Shown: positions 11,801 to 19,614 of the stretch, one piece after another
How positions within the stretch are numbered: the stretch's first letter is position 1
Layout of the letters: every line of letters begins with the position of its first letter
NCBI RefSeq assembly: GCF_014138265.1
Contig: NZ_JACGXL010000001.1
Coordinates: 310,001 to 374,000, forward strand
Length of the DNA stretch: 64,000 bases
Source: Dokdonella fugitiva
GTDB lineage: Bacteria; Pseudomonadota; Gammaproteobacteria; Xanthomonadales; Rhodanobacteraceae
Direction: 5' to 3'
Notes under the pieces: model-generated
What the model saw: only the letters and a program-made list of their open reading frames with translations
The model's database searches: none
Told to the model about the DNA's origin: nothing
Program-made: the position numbers and the translations under genes

Positions 11801-14298
11801 CACGGTGGCGTGCTCCAGGCCACGAACAGCAGCGCCACCAGGGCGATCGGCAGCAGGCTGCGGCGCAGGTTGTCGAGGACCTTCCAGCGCGACAATGCAT
11901 CGAGCGGATTGCGGCGCACCGTGCCGTGGGCGTCGCGCGTGCGCGGCAGCAGCCAGGCGGCGAGCTGCCAGTCGCCGCGGATCCAGCGATGGCGCCGGCG
12001 CGCATCGACGAGATAGCTTTGCGGATAGTGCTCGAACAGCTCGACGTCGCTCGCGAGCCCGGCGCGCGCGTAGCAGCCTTCGAGCAGGTCGTGGCTGAGG
12101 ATGCGGTTGTCGGGCAGGCGGTCGGCGAGTGCGCGTTCGAACGCAGCGACGTCGTAGATGCCCTTGCCGATGAACGAGCCCTCGCCGAACAGGTCCTGGT
12201 AGGTGTCGGAGACGAGGCGCGTGTACGGATCGATGCCACCTTCGCCGCCGAACAGGTGCGCATAGGGCGAAGGCCCGTTCACGGGCATCGAGTGGCCGAC
12301 ACGCGGCTGCAGAATCGCGTAGCCCGCGCGTTTCGCGCCGGCGTCGCCGATGGGCCGGTTCAGCGGGTGCGCCATCGTCGCGACGAGTTCGCTCGCGGCG
12401 CCGCGCGGCAGCTGCGTGTCCACGTCGAGCGTGATCACGTAGCGCACGCCGCCGAGCCAGGCCACGTCGCCTTCGATCGTCGCGAACGGCGAGCGGTCGC
12501 CGTCGATGATGAGTCGGTTCAGCGCGACGAGCTTTCCGCGCTTGCGTTCGTGTCCCATCCACGCGTGCTGGGTCGCGTTCCATCGCCGTGGCCGGTGCAG
12601 CAACAGGAACGGCGCGGACGCATGGCGCCGGTTGAGTTCGTGGATGGCGAGGCGGGCGGCGTCGAGGATCGCGACGTCGCGCGCCTCGTGCGCGGCGTGC
12701 GCGTCGGGGAAGTCGGTGAGCAGGGCGAAATGCAGTTCGGCATCGCGGTTGCCCATGTAGCGGACTTCGAGGTCGGCCGCGAGCTCGGCGACTGCATCGA
12801 CGGAGGACAGCAGCGACGGGACGACGACGAGCGTGCGCGAGGCGACGGGGATGCCCGCGGAAAAGTCGAGGCGCGGCAGTTGCGTCGGCTGCGCGAGGCG
12901 TGCCGCCGCGTGGTTGACGACGGTCACCGCGAGCTCGCTCGCCGCGATTGCGGCTGCGCACAGTGCGGCGACGCGCGGCCACCACGGCGCCGGCGTCGCG
13001 GAGGCTAGGGCCGGCGCGACGGTCGCGAGGAACGCGAGCGTGAGCACCACCAGTGCAGCGAGGTAGAGCGTCACGCGCGCGCGCTGCGACGCCGGCACGC
13101 CGCCTGGCCACGAGCGCAGGCCGATGCGCGCCTCGAGTTGCGCGCGGCCCGCGTCGACGAGGTAGTAGCCTACGTGCGAGCGGCGTGCGTCGGTTTCGTC
13201 GCGGTGCGCGCCCGCGAGCGCGACGGCGGTCGCGGCGAGCCCGTGCTCGTCGTGCCCGCTGCGGCGGGCGAGGTGCTCGACCACGCGGCGGTAGTGGTTG
13301 CGCGTGGCGAAGTCCATGTGCGCATAGACGGCGGCCGGATCGCCGCGCAATACATGCTCGACCTGGCTCACGGCCTCGACGAACGCTTTCCAGTCGAGTG
13401 CGTCGAGCAGGCGCAGGCTGCCGATGCAGTTGCTCGCCGAGACCTGGTCGATGACCTGTTCGTGCTGCGCGCCCTGCACGAGCTGCGCGCTGGTGAGGCC
13501 GGATTCGGCGAGGCGCTGTTCGATCCATGTCATCGGCAGCGACATCGCGTCGCCGAGCGGCTTGAGGCGCTGGGTCAGCTCGGAGACGAATGCCTGCGAC
13601 ATCGGCGGCTCCTCGCGCGCCATGTCCGCGGCGACGAGGATGAGGCGCGTCGGATCCGCCCGCGTGGCGCCGACCATCGCGTCGGCCCAGCGTGCCGCGA
13701 GGTCACGGTCGATGCGGCCCTGGCGCACGCGCACGGCGACGCGACGCAGGTTTTCGACCAGCGCGAGGCGCAGCATGATCGGCACCGCCCACAGTTCGCC
13801 GAGCGTCAGCGGCGTGCGCTCCTGGTACGCCATAAGGAAGCGCCGCAGCGATGCCTCGTCGAAGCGGCCGTCGCCGTGCGAGATCGCCTTCAGCATGAGG
13901 TCGTAGATGCGCGGCAGCCCCGCGCTCGGTCCTTCCGCGAGTGCCGGCAACTGTTCGCTGTAGCGACGCGGCAGGTGCGTGCGCGCGAGGCGAATCTGCT
14001 CGTCGATGAGATAGAGGTTGTCGAGCAGCCATTCGCCCGCGGGCGTGACGCGGTGGCCGGCCTTGACTGCGTCGGCGAGGACGAGGCATGCCTCGCGTAT
14101 GAGCGTTTCGTTCGCGCGGAGGCGATCGAGCAGGTGGCTCGTGCGCAACTGGGCGACACCGGTGTCGGCGTGCTCCCCGCTGAGTTCGCGACCGCGTTCC
14201 TCGAGTTGTTCGGCGTTGAGCAGTTCGGCCGAGAGCGGCGACTCGCCGAACACGGGCGGGACCATCGATCTGCGCGTCCGGGGGAAGGAAAACATCAT
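5800..14298 (-). CDS. ndvB: Cyclic beta-1,2-glucan synthase (NdvB/Cgs type)
   Basis: This giant membrane protein of about 2830 aa initiates, elongates and cyclises periplasmic beta-1,2-glucan from UDP-glucose. Hydrophobic segments (for example LYLAALVVLTLAFLATVAPA and LLPIALVALLFVAWS) flank a GT84-type glycosyltransferase region with YVITLDVDTQLPRGAA carrying a D-x-D. Glucoamylase-like and carbohydrate-binding repeats follow, then a C-terminal GH94-like phosphorylase region with GSGDWNDGMNNVG. Length matches the family (about 2800-2900 aa). ATG at 14298 or 14295 is the likely start, and an ATG at 14265 is possible. It is the last gene of a leftward operon and would support osmoadaptation and envelope function. 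Confidence 0.93.
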   Translation of the reverse strand: MMFSFPRTRRSMVPPVFGESPLSAELLNAEQLEERGRELSGEHADTGVAQLRTSHLLDRLRANETLIREACLVLADAVKAGHRVTPAGEWLLDNLYLIDEQIRLARTHLPRRYSEQLPALAEGPSAGLPRIYDLMLKAISHGDGRFDEASLRRFLMAYQERTPLTLGELWAVPIMLRLALVENLRRVAVRVRQGRIDRDLAARWADAMVGATRADPTRLILVAADMAREEPPMSQAFVSELTQRLKPLGDAMSLPMTWIEQRLAESGLTSAQLVQGAQHEQVIDQVSASNCIGSLRLLDALDWKAFVEAVSQVEHVLRGDPAAVYAHMDFATRNHYRRVVEHLARRSGHDEHGLAATAVALAGAHRDETDARRSHVGYYLVDAGRAQLEARIGLRSWPGGVPASQRARVTLYLAALVVLTLAFLATVAPALASATPAPWWPRVAALCAAAIAASELAVTVVNHAAARLAQPTQLPRLDFSAGIPVASRTLVVVPSLLSSVDAVAELAADLEVRYMGNRDAELHFALLTDFPDAHAAHEARDVAILDAARLAIHELNRRHASAPFLLLHRPRRWNATQHAWMGHERKRGKLVALNRLIIDGDRSPFATIEGDVAWLGGVRYVITLDVDTQLPRGAASELVATMAHPLNRPIGDAGAKRAGYAILQPRVGHSMPVNGPSPYAHLFGGEGGIDPYTRLVSDTYQDLFGEGSFIGKGIYDVAAFERALADRLPDNRILSHDLLEGCYARAGLASDVELFEHYPQSYLVDARRRHRWIRGDWQLAAWLLPRTRDAHGTVRRNPLDALSRWKVLDNLRRSLLPIALVALLFVAWSTPPWRAALVAFVTAVFVLPASLDVVQELLAPPAGAIGPQHLRRSGAQAGRRAARVLFGIACLPFEAWLSADAIVRTLWRLHVSHRHLLEWTTSSAVESANRDSLAASATAMWPCIVAAVSSLAIALDAGSLPWQGLWAFAPLFAWRLSRAPRREECRLDARQQAYLRGIARRTWHFFERYVTAEDHWLPPDNHQEQPIERTAHRTSPTNIGLYLLSCLAARDLGYLALGDWIDRTEHTLRTLDRLARHRGHFYNWYDTSTLQPLAPAYVSTVDSGNFTAHLLTLRIGLLEALDTPVIGAAAIEGLRDTLALAAAGARTETKIALGALAERLVPSAAGASLPLRTMFADAAATLEAVGADEPANAWIAAARRQVAAHVADVVAFVDGATGDVPTLRDVADDDGHSASAAKATIARLHALAERCMDFARPDFAFLYDPARSLFSIGYNASERRMDSGYYDLLASEARLAVFVAIAQGTVPQDAWFALGRLLTSASGRRVLLSWSGSMFEYLMPQLVMPTYRGTLLEESNHAAVRQQIAYGRSRGVPWGVSESGYNLTDAAQNYQYRAFGVPGLGLERGLSQELVVAPYASVLAAPTAPREAFDNLVAMEALGWLTDYGFYEAVDYTPARMPHGANRVIVRSYMAHHQGMSLLALLSVLGSRPMQRRFEADVELQATLLLLQERVPHGAIDWARDPAMVDVRMSSDTPQSAMRVFGEATPPRPAVQLLGNGRYHLMVTTGGGGYSRWQDLALTRWHEDATRDDQGVHVYLRDADSGKVWSATPQPCATPVDESEIVFTEATAEFKRSLDGIETHLQVVVSPEDDIELRRLRISNRSRTMRTIDVTSYAEVVLAPAIADALHPAFSNLFVQTELVPEREAILATRRRSSGEQAQHWLLHALAVHDGESVAHSFETDRMAFVGRERSPRTPLAVTRDAPLEGHAGAVLDPIAAGRQRVRLAPDQGATIDLIIGIAQNREDALLLVDKYRDRHLADRAIEIAWTHSRLALGQLAISEVDGQTCNRLAGAILFADPSRRAPPSTIAANRLAQRGLWPFAISGDHPIVLLQIASGRHVDLVRQLVSAHAYCRMKGLVFDLVIWNEERIGYRTALGDEILAVVSTSADATMLERPGGVYVRNVDQLDHEDRVLMLAVARAVFNDADGSLAEQLARDRNVGVDSVVPRFAPAGIGETPAAVRPTAPRAPPALAFDNGFGGFGADGREYVVRVGAGRAPPLPWINVIANPRFGCIVSTAGAGYTWAENAHEYRLSTWSNDPVSDANGEAIYLRDEDTGAFWSPTPLPVPDDGEYVVRHGFGYTIVEHQAHGITSALRVHVDAEAPVKFYMLRLRNDSERPRRVSATGYVEWVLGDLRQKTAMHVVTELDDSGALLARNAYSLEFPAFVAFFDIEHAQRTLSGDRAEFIGRNGSLREPAAMRRQTLSGRLGAGMDPCGAIQAPLELAPGESRDLIFRLGVGRDRAEAVALVQRFRRNGSARASIDAVHAQWRSLLGAVRVETPDPALDLLANGWLLYQVVACRLWARSGFYQSGGAFGFRDQLQDAMAAVHADPSLLHAQILQCAEHQFVEGDVQHWWHPPAGRGVRTRCSDDYLWLPLAVARYVETTGDEAILARQASFLEGRALAEGEESYYDMPMRSPQSADVYEHCRRALVRGMRYGVHGLPLIGSGDWNDGMNNVGRDGRGESVWLAFFLHDVLRRFEPLARARGDEAFARRCADERARLADAVERHAWDGAWYLRAYFDDGTPLGSANNRECRIDGLSQSWAVLSGLGSRDRVEQALDAVDAELVDESAGLVRLLDPPFDVSEPDPGYIRGYLPGVRENGGQYTHAAVWTIMAFLQAGRVERAWALFDLVNPLRRGGDAEAIARWKTEPYVVAADVLSIAPHTGRGGWSWYTGSAGWMYRLVVESMLGLRREGMRLVVRPRVPAAWPGFRAWYAFEERRYAIVVSRHAGDAGDAAASAASASLAADAPELQAFEWDAWSIRVTRESPAG

Positions 14299-14401
14299 TC
14301 CGCTGCGCCGTCGACGCCGGCGAGCGCCGACCGCACGAGTGTGCGCGAAGGCGATGAATGCGCGCTGACACCGGAGGTCTTCCGCTGCAGCCTGGAGCGC
14401 G

Positions 14402-15211
14402 TCACGACGAGCGTCGCCGCGTTTCGGCGCGCGCGATGTCGCGCTTGTGCCGCTCGACCTTGCGCGCAGCCGCGCTCGCGCGCGCACCTGCGATCATTTC
14501 GGTGAGCCAGTTGATCAACGCGCCAGTGTACTCGCTTTGCATCGTCTTGCTCGAGAATGCGTGGTTCGCGTCGGCGACGACGCGTGCAGTGAGCGAACGC
14601 GCGTGGGTGAATGCGGCGACGTAGTTCTCGATGACCGCGTGCGGGATGATCTCGTCACGCGCGGCCTCGACCAGCAACACGTCGCCGCGATACGCCTCGC
14701 ACGCGCGCAGCGCGCGGTTGTCGCTCGCCGCGATGCGCCGGCGTCGCCATGCGGGCAGGTCCGGGTCGGCGTGCAGCGAGAGCTTGGGCTGGTCCCAGTC
14801 GGCATCCTTGTACAAGGCGGGCGAGCGCAGCGCGAGCCAGCGCACCGCGCGTTCCGCGCTGAGCAGCGCGGCGAGGTATCCGCCGTAGCTGATGCCGACG
14901 ACGGCGATGGCATCGCGGTCGACCGTCGGGCGCGACGCGATCCAGTCGTACGCGGCAACGAGGTCGGCCAAGTTCTGCGCGCGACTGACCGTGGTCGAGA
15001 TGTCGCGCGTACCGTGGCCGCGCAGATCGAAGGTGACGCAGACGCAGCCGAGCCCGGCGACGTCGCGCGCACGTGAAAGGTCCTGGATCTGGCTGCCGCC
15101 CCATCCGTGCACGAACAGCACCCCGGGCAGCTCGCGCGCGGGCATGAGCATAGCCCCCGGCATCGATTCGCCGGCGACGCCGATGTGGACGCGGTCAAGC
15201 CGGATATCCAT
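14402..15211 (-). CDS. Alpha/beta hydrolase (dienelactone-hydrolase/acyl-peptidase-like)
   Basis: A 269-aa soluble serine hydrolase. FVHGWGG is the oxyanion-hole region, GISYGGY carries the nucleophile Ser, and ARDEIIPH and NHAFSS supply the likely acid Asp and catalytic His, giving a complete triad. The ATG overlaps the end of the upstream DUF3182 gene by 17 bp, so the two are probably translationally coupled; ndvB starts about 100 bp downstream. The substrate cannot be assigned. Confidence 0.82.
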   Translation of the reverse strand: MDIRLDRVHIGVAGESMPGAMLMPARELPGVLFVHGWGGSQIQDLSRARDVAGLGCVCVTFDLRGHGTRDISTTVSRAQNLADLVAAYDWIASRPTVDRDAIAVVGISYGGYLAALLSAERAVRWLALRSPALYKDADWDQPKLSLHADPDLPAWRRRRIAASDNRALRACEAYRGDVLLVEAARDEIIPHAVIENYVAAFTHARSLTARVVADANHAFSSKTMQSEYTGALINWLTEMIAGARASAAARKVERHKRDIARAETRRRSS

Positions 15212-16346
15212 CGGTCCTCATCGTCGCGTACTTGACGAGGCCGCCGAAGCGCCCGCTGTCGTCCGCGAAGTAGACGATCGCGTCGGTGGGCGGCACCGGG
15301 CGTCCGTACGCCTCGTGCGTCGCGACGCGGATGCAGGCGAGATGCGGGTCCGCGGCGAACGCGCGCAACGCGAGCAGCTCCGCCGCGCTCGCGCCGCCGA
15401 TGCGCCACGACTGCTCGAGCACGCCGATCCGCGGCAGGCCGTCGGCGTCATGGCCGTGCACGACGTCGTAGTTGCGACGCGAGGCGTAGAACGCCGGATA
15501 GGCCGCGGCGACCGCGGCGTCGTAATGGAGTGCCTTGGCGAGCGCCGCCGCGGCGACCACGGGCATGCCGACCGACGCGAGCGCATCGAAGTCGCCGCGC
15601 ACCGCGACGAGATCGCTGCCGCCGTAGACCTCGTGGCCGTGGTGATTGACGACGCCGCGCTGCCGCCCGAAGTAGCTGATGCGCGACGCACCGACGCGCG
15701 TCGTGCCGATGCTGTACGTGCGCGCATCGGTGAGGTCGCGTTCGACGACGACGCCGAGGCGCCCGACCTCGTCGTCGTCGATCGTCGCGAGCGCGGCGTC
15801 GAAGCGCTCGAGCGTCGCGCACACGGCCTGGCCTTGCCCGCCGCACGCGGCGGCGGCCTTCAAGCGCAGCGGCCCGCGTGCGAGCAGGCACGTGGCCGCG
15901 ATGCGCGCGTCGTCGCGCGAGAACGCGGCGTAGCCGTCGAGCACGGCGTCGCCGAGGTCGCGCGCGAGCGGGAAGGACCATCCTTCCGGTGCGGTCGCCT
16001 CGCGCGAAACGAGGCCATGGCTGATCGCCTTGCCGGCGACGAACGCATGCGGCACGACGCCGCCGAGCAGGTCGGCTTCGGAACGGATGCCGAGTGCGAC
16101 GGCTTCGTCATGGAGCAGCGTGCGCTGCGGCACCGCATAGCTCGGCCATTCGAGCGGCCCGCCCGCGTGATCGCCGGCGTATGCATAGCCGAGCAGCGCC
16201 GCGGTTTCGCGCGCCACGTGGCGTTGCGTCGCCGTCTCGTGATGGTCGACGTCGCGACCGGGCTCGGCCAGCAGCACGACGCGGCCGCGCAGCGCGGAAC
16301 GTCGCGGGATGGCTTCGACGATCGTGTCGGTTGTGGTGGTACGCAT
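15195..16346 (-). CDS. DUF3182 family protein
   Basis: The 383-aa sequence matches my memory of DUF3182 proteins of Xanthomonadales and Burkholderiales: an N-terminal [18 protein letters not shown] segment, [14 protein letters not shown], a glycine-rich ACGGQGQAV loop, VVERDL, and a C-terminal [13 protein letters not shown]. The middle resembles an ATP-grasp fold (Lys-rich loop followed by acidic segments), but I cannot show that from sequence alone. Function unknown. It is co-transcribed with the hydrolase. Confidence 0.8.
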   Translation of the reverse strand: MRTTTTDTIVEAIPRRSALRGRVVLLAEPGRDVDHHETATQRHVARETAALLGYAYAGDHAGGPLEWPSYAVPQRTLLHDEAVALGIRSEADLLGGVVPHAFVAGKAISHGLVSREATAPEGWSFPLARDLGDAVLDGYAAFSRDDARIAATCLLARGPLRLKAAAACGGQGQAVCATLERFDAALATIDDDEVGRLGVVVERDLTDARTYSIGTTRVGASRISYFGRQRGVVNHHGHEVYGGSDLVAVRGDFDALASVGMPVVAAAALAKALHYDAAVAAAYPAFYASRRNYDVVHGHDADGLPRIGVLEQSWRIGGASAAELLALRAFAADPHLACIRVATHEAYGRPVPPTDAIVYFADDSGRFGGLVKYATMRTDGYPA

Positions 16347-16361
16347 GGGCGATCGCGGCGG

Positions 16362-16736
16362 TCACGCGGCCGGTGCCGCGGCGCTCGAATGCAGGCACGT
16401 CGCGTGCCCGCAGTGGCAGGTGGCGTGCGCATGGCCGTAGCCCTGCTGCTGGTCGCGGCATGCGTCGGAACACCAGACGTCGGGTGTCGATACCGTGCAC
16501 GTGCAAGCCGGATGCGCGCAGCGGTGGCGGTGGTCGGGCGCCGGCTCGCTGCTCGAGCGCACCGCAGGCACGAACGGCGACACCGGGTCGCTGGTCGGGA
16601 AGGTCTCCTGCAGCGCTTCGTCGAGCGCGTGGCTCTCGTGCGCCTTGCGCGCTTCGCGCTCGTGCTCGGTTTCCGCCGCGGGCGACGCGGGCTTCTCGTT
16701 CGCATGCGGGAGGTCCTTTCGGTCTCGGCTGGTCAT
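16362..16736 (-). CDS. Metallothionein-like protein with an N-terminal stress-protein motif
   Basis: The 124-aa protein has two parts. Residues ~38-52 carry DEALQETFPTSDPVSP, an element common in small stress proteins. The C-terminal half is Cys/His-rich (CAHPACTCTV, VWCSDACRD, CHCGHATC), like bacterial metallothioneins that bind Zn/Cd/Cu. It would be cytosolic, since no signal peptide is seen. It sits 15 bp from the DUF3182 gene and downstream of an SDR gene in the same leftward operon. Metal binding is inferred from the Cys spacing. Confidence 0.78.
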   Translation of the reverse strand: MTSRDRKDLPHANEKPASPAAETEHEREARKAHESHALDEALQETFPTSDPVSPFVPAVRSSSEPAPDHRHRCAHPACTCTVSTPDVWCSDACRDQQQGYGHAHATCHCGHATCLHSSAAAPAA

Positions 16737-16756
16737 GGGCGGGTCCTCCGTTTCGA

Positions 16757-17677
16757 TCAGGGATTGCCTTCGCCACCGGACGCGCCGTAGACCTGGCCGG
16801 TCACGTACGACGCGTCGTTGGCGGCGAGGGCGACGTAGACCGCGGCGATCTCCGCGGGTTGGCCCGGGCGTCCGAGTGGCGTGTCGGCACCGAATTCCCG
16901 CAGGCGCTCGCGCGTCTGTCCACCGGTGACTTGCAGTGCGGTCCAGAACGGTCCTGGCGCGACCGCATTGACGCGGATGCCGTGCTTCGCGAGTTGCTTG
17001 GCGAGTCCTTTCGTGAAGTTCGCGATCGCAGCCTTGGTCATCGCGTAGTCGAGCAGGTGCGCGGACGGGTCGTACGAGTTCACCGATGCGGTGTTGATGA
17101 TCCCGGCGCCGGGCGGCATGCAGGCGATCGCGGCCTTGGTGATCCAGAACATCGCGTAGACGTTGGTCTTGAACGTCCAGTCGAACGCATCCGTCGAAAT
17201 GTCGAGGATCGATTCCGCACTCTGCTGGCGTCCTGCGTTGTTGACGAGGAGGTCGAGGCCGCCGAGCGCCTGCGCGGCGCGGCCGACGAGCATCTGGCAG
17301 AAGCCTTCGTCGCGGATGTCGCCCGGCAGGCAGATGACGCGTCGCCCCGCGTCGCGGATCAATGCGGCGACTTCCTGCGCGTCGGGCTCTTCCGCCTCGA
17401 GGTAGGACAGCGCGACGTCCGCACCTTCACGCGCGAACGCGATCGCGACTGCGCGGCCGATGCCCGAATCGCCGCCCGTGATGAGCGCCTTGCGCCCGGT
17501 CAGGCGCGCACGGCCGACGTAGCTGGTCTCACCGTGATCGGGGCGAGGCTCCATCTTCGATGCAAGCCCGGGCCAGGGTTGCGCCTGCATCGGGAACGGC
17601 GGTCGCGTGTGCAGCGACACCGGGTCTTTCAGTGACGTCGATGGATCGCTGCCGGGGAGATGCTGCTGCATGTCCAC
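16757..17677 (-). CDS. Short-chain dehydrogenase/reductase, general-stress-protein-39 type
   Basis: The protein has an N-terminal extension of about 60 aa typical of GspP39/YdaD-like SDRs (DPVSLHTRPPFP, MEPRPDHGE), then a Rossmann fold with the cofactor loop ITGGDSGIGRA. Further landmarks are NNAG, the catalytic Ser in ASVNSYD, YAMTK with the catalytic Tyr and Lys, and RVNAVAPGP. It should be an NAD(P)-dependent oxidoreductase. A GTG at 17677 lies seven bases from GAGGA; an ATG two codons later is also possible. It is the first gene of the stress/envelope operon. Confidence 0.9.
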   Translation of the reverse strand: MDMQQHLPGSDPSTSLKDPVSLHTRPPFPMQAQPWPGLASKMEPRPDHGETSYVGRARLTGRKALITGGDSGIGRAVAIAFAREGADVALSYLEAEEPDAQEVAALIRDAGRRVICLPGDIRDEGFCQMLVGRAAQALGGLDLLVNNAGRQQSAESILDISTDAFDWTFKTNVYAMFWITKAAIACMPPGAGIINTASVNSYDPSAHLLDYAMTKAAIANFTKGLAKQLAKHGIRVNAVAPGPFWTALQVTGGQTRERLREFGADTPLGRPGQPAEIAAVYVALAANDASYVTGQVYGASGGEGNP

Positions 17678-17837
17678 GTCGAAGTCCTCGTCGCGGCGGA
17701 TGCAGGCACCCTAGGCGTGCGCGACGTGCTCCAGCATGAACGGTGCGGCTGCGCGCTTTAGGAACAATTCATGCGCTGGCCTCGCGATGCGCGGTCATCC
17801 GCGCATCGCGTTCGCGCTTCGATCCAGTGGAGGACGT

Positions 17838-17973
17838 TCAGTGGGCGGGGAGCAGCGCCGGCTTGCCCGCATCCTTGATGCAGGAACACGAGGAACTTCG
17901 CCGGCTTCTCGCGGCTCGCGTTGCGTCCGATCGTGTGCACGTCGCCTGGCCCTTCGGATGATCGTCTCGGCAT
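17838..17973 (-). pseudogene. Frameshifted remnant of a cupin-domain protein
   Basis: In one frame the minus strand reads GPGDVHTIGRNASREKPAKF then LVF. One base later it continues in the next frame as IKDAGKPALLPAH and a stop. Together these resemble the C-terminal strands of small cupin proteins (HTI-x-N-A-S...PAKFLVF-IKDAG). The N-terminal cupin part is missing because the MarR gene lies immediately upstream. I read it as a truncated, frameshifted relic. Confidence 0.55.
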
Positions 17974-18009
17974 CGGCCCGCACGCGCGCGGGGGTGCGCT
18001 TGGCGAGCG

Positions 18010-18543
18010 TCAGGATTCGCCGGTGCCCTCGCCAGCAGGTGCACCCAACGTCCTGCCCAGCTTCTTCAGCAGTACCGCAAGGCGCGCACCGTCCGCCGCG
18101 GACAGGCCTGAAAGCGCGTCCGCGGCTTCCGCGAAGCGGACCGCGATCGCCTTGTCGATCAACGCGCGTCCTTCGCGGGTGAGTGCGGCGGCACTGGAGC
18201 GGCGATCCTTCGGATCGGCGATGCGCGTGATCAGGCCGTTGCGTTCGAGGCGGTCGAGGCAGGCGGTCATCGCGCCCGACGTGATCAGCACCGAATCGCG
18301 CAGCTCGGTCGGCGTGCGTCGGTAGGGTCGTCCGCCGCGACGCAGCGTCGCCAGCACGTCGAGATCCGTGTAGTGCAGGCCGAGCGGCCGCAGTGCGGCG
18401 TTGGCGCGCGCTTCGAGCTGGCGCCCGATGCTGAGCAGCCGGCCGACGACGGCCATCGCGGCCGCGTCGAGTTCCGGTCGCTCGGCCCGCCACTCGGCGA
18501 GCAGCCGGTCGATCCTGTCGTCGTTTTCCGTCCTGCGGGCCAT
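18010..18543 (-). CDS. MarR family transcriptional regulator
   Basis: The 177-aa protein is a winged-helix dimer type. It has an N-terminal helical region, LGLHYTDLDVLATLRRGG, a recognition-helix region LRDSVLITSGAMTACLDRLE, and the wing signature RIADPKDRRSSAAALTREGR. The ATG at 18543 is the natural start. It is divergent from a CPBP membrane protease, and a perfect palindrome lies between them, so auto-repression and repression of the neighbour are likely. The ligand is unknown. Confidence 0.9.
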   Translation of the reverse strand: MARRTENDDRIDRLLAEWRAERPELDAAAMAVVGRLLSIGRQLEARANAALRPLGLHYTDLDVLATLRRGGRPYRRTPTELRDSVLITSGAMTACLDRLERNGLITRIADPKDRRSSAAALTREGRALIDKAIAVRFAEAADALSGLSAADGARLAVLLKKLGRTLGAPAGEGTGES

Positions 18544-18573
18544 CGGGCCTCCGGGGCGATCTTCCGCGCTTAG

Positions 18574-18603
18574 CTTGACATCGAGTATCTTGATGTCAAG
18601 ATG
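18574..18603. promoter_or_regulatory. MarR-type operator and promoter in the divergent intergenic region
   Basis: Two overlapping dyads are visible: CTTGACATC (18574-18582) with GATGTCAAG (18592-18600), and a perfect 16-bp palindrome ATCTTGATGTCAAGAT (18587-18602). A TTGACA -35 element (18575-18580) followed 17 bp later by the weak hexamer AAGATG (18598-18603) would fire rightward into the CPBP gene, so a bound MarR dimer would block it. Confidence 0.65.
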
Positions 18604-18654
18604 AATCGGAATGCCCGACGCCCGGCCCGACCCTCCCACTTCGCAGGGGTACCC

Positions 18655-19548
18655 TTGAACAAGATCCTTTTCGGTTCCGACGGACGCCTGCGCAACGGCT
18701 GGTGGATCCTCGCTTTCATCGCGCTGCTGCTCGCGAGCCGGCTCGTGTACACGCCGGTGAGCCACGCCCTGCAACAACTGGGCGTGTCCAAGGACGGCCT
18801 CGAGCCGTTGCGCCTGGGCTTCCTGCTGCTGGTCACCTGGATCTGCGTGCGCCTGCGCAGGGAACCGTTGTCGAGCATCGGCTTCGCGCTCGATCGCCGC
18901 TGGGCGCGCGAGCTCGGCGTCGGCACGTTCTTCGGCCTCGCGACGGCATTGCTCGCGGTGGTGATGATCTGGGGCGTCGGTGGCGTACGCCTGGAACTGG
19001 ATCCCGCGCGCAGCCTGGCGACGCTGGCGCACGGTGCCTACGTGTTCGCGTTCGTCGCGCTGTTCGAGGAAACGCTGTTCCGCGGCTTCGTGTTCCAGCG
19101 CCTCGTCGCAGGCGCGGGCCCATGGTTCGCATCGATCGCGATGGGCTTGCTGTTCGCGACGGGCCATTGGGACAACCCCGGCATGCAAGGCGCGACGCTG
19201 GCCTGGGCTACCATCGAACTCTTCCTCGGCGCGGTGCTGCTCGGCCTGGCTTATCTGCGCACGCGCAGCCTCGCGATGCCGATCGGCATCCACCTCGGCT
19301 GGAACTGGACGCTCGGCCAGCTGTTCGGCTTCGACGTGAGCGGTTTCGGCCAGGCGGGCTGGTTCCATCCGCTGCTGCAGGACAGGCCCGAATGGGTCAC
19401 CGGCGGGCCGTTCGGGCCCGAAGCGAGCATCTTCGCAGTGGTCGTCGACGTGCTGTTGATCGTCGTGTTGTGGAAATGGAAAGGTGCGTCTGCGCAGCCG
19501 GATGCGCGTGGCGCTCCAATGCCGGCGACGGATGTCGCGCGGAACTAG
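18655..19548 (+). CDS. CPBP family intramembrane metalloprotease (Abi/CAAX-like)
   Basis: The membrane protein has about eight hydrophobic segments. Its glutamic-protease motifs are FEETLFRGFVFQ (EExxxR), FATGHWDNPG and HLGWNWTLGQ, which supply the conserved Glu, His and Asn positions. I prefer the TTG at 18655 (N-K-I-L-F-GSDGRLRNGWW, typical of the family, with AGGGG upstream) over the ATG at 18601, which lies inside the operator/promoter. The gene is probably controlled by the divergent MarR regulator. It ends about 55 bp before the prophage. Confidence 0.85.
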   Translation: MNKILFGSDGRLRNGWWILAFIALLLASRLVYTPVSHALQQLGVSKDGLEPLRLGFLLLVTWICVRLRREPLSSIGFALDRRWARELGVGTFFGLATALLAVVMIWGVGGVRLELDPARSLATLAHGAYVFAFVALFEETLFRGFVFQRLVAGAGPWFASIAMGLLFATGHWDNPGMQGATLAWATIELFLGAVLLGLAYLRTRSLAMPIGIHLGWNWTLGQLFGFDVSGFGQAGWFHPLLQDRPEWVTGGPFGPEASIFAVVVDVLLIVVLWKWKGASAQPDARGAPMPATDVARN

Positions 19549-19602
19549 GGATTGCTACGTCCGCGACGTTCCGGGACAGAAGCGGCATCGAAGCACTGAA
19601 AG

Positions 19603-19614
19603 TGGCGGAGAGAG
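19603..19614. other. Candidate attL core resembling the 3' end of a tRNA-Ser gene
   Basis: The 12 bases TGGCGGAGAGAG are the complement of CTCTCTCCGCCA, the acceptor-stem end plus CCA of many tRNA-Ser genes. To the right the sequence departs from a tRNA body and leads into the integrase; to the left lies chromosomal sequence. This is the pattern expected when a phage integrates at a tRNA 3' end, leaving only the core on this side and the intact tRNA at the far attachment site outside the window. Confidence 0.5.

Noticed and set aside
8815-13008. Plus-strand 1397-aa open frame
   Set aside because: It is antisense to ndvB, is Arg/Ala/Val/Asp-rich with no recognisable domain, and the opposite frame is a clear glucan synthase; a shadow of high GC content.
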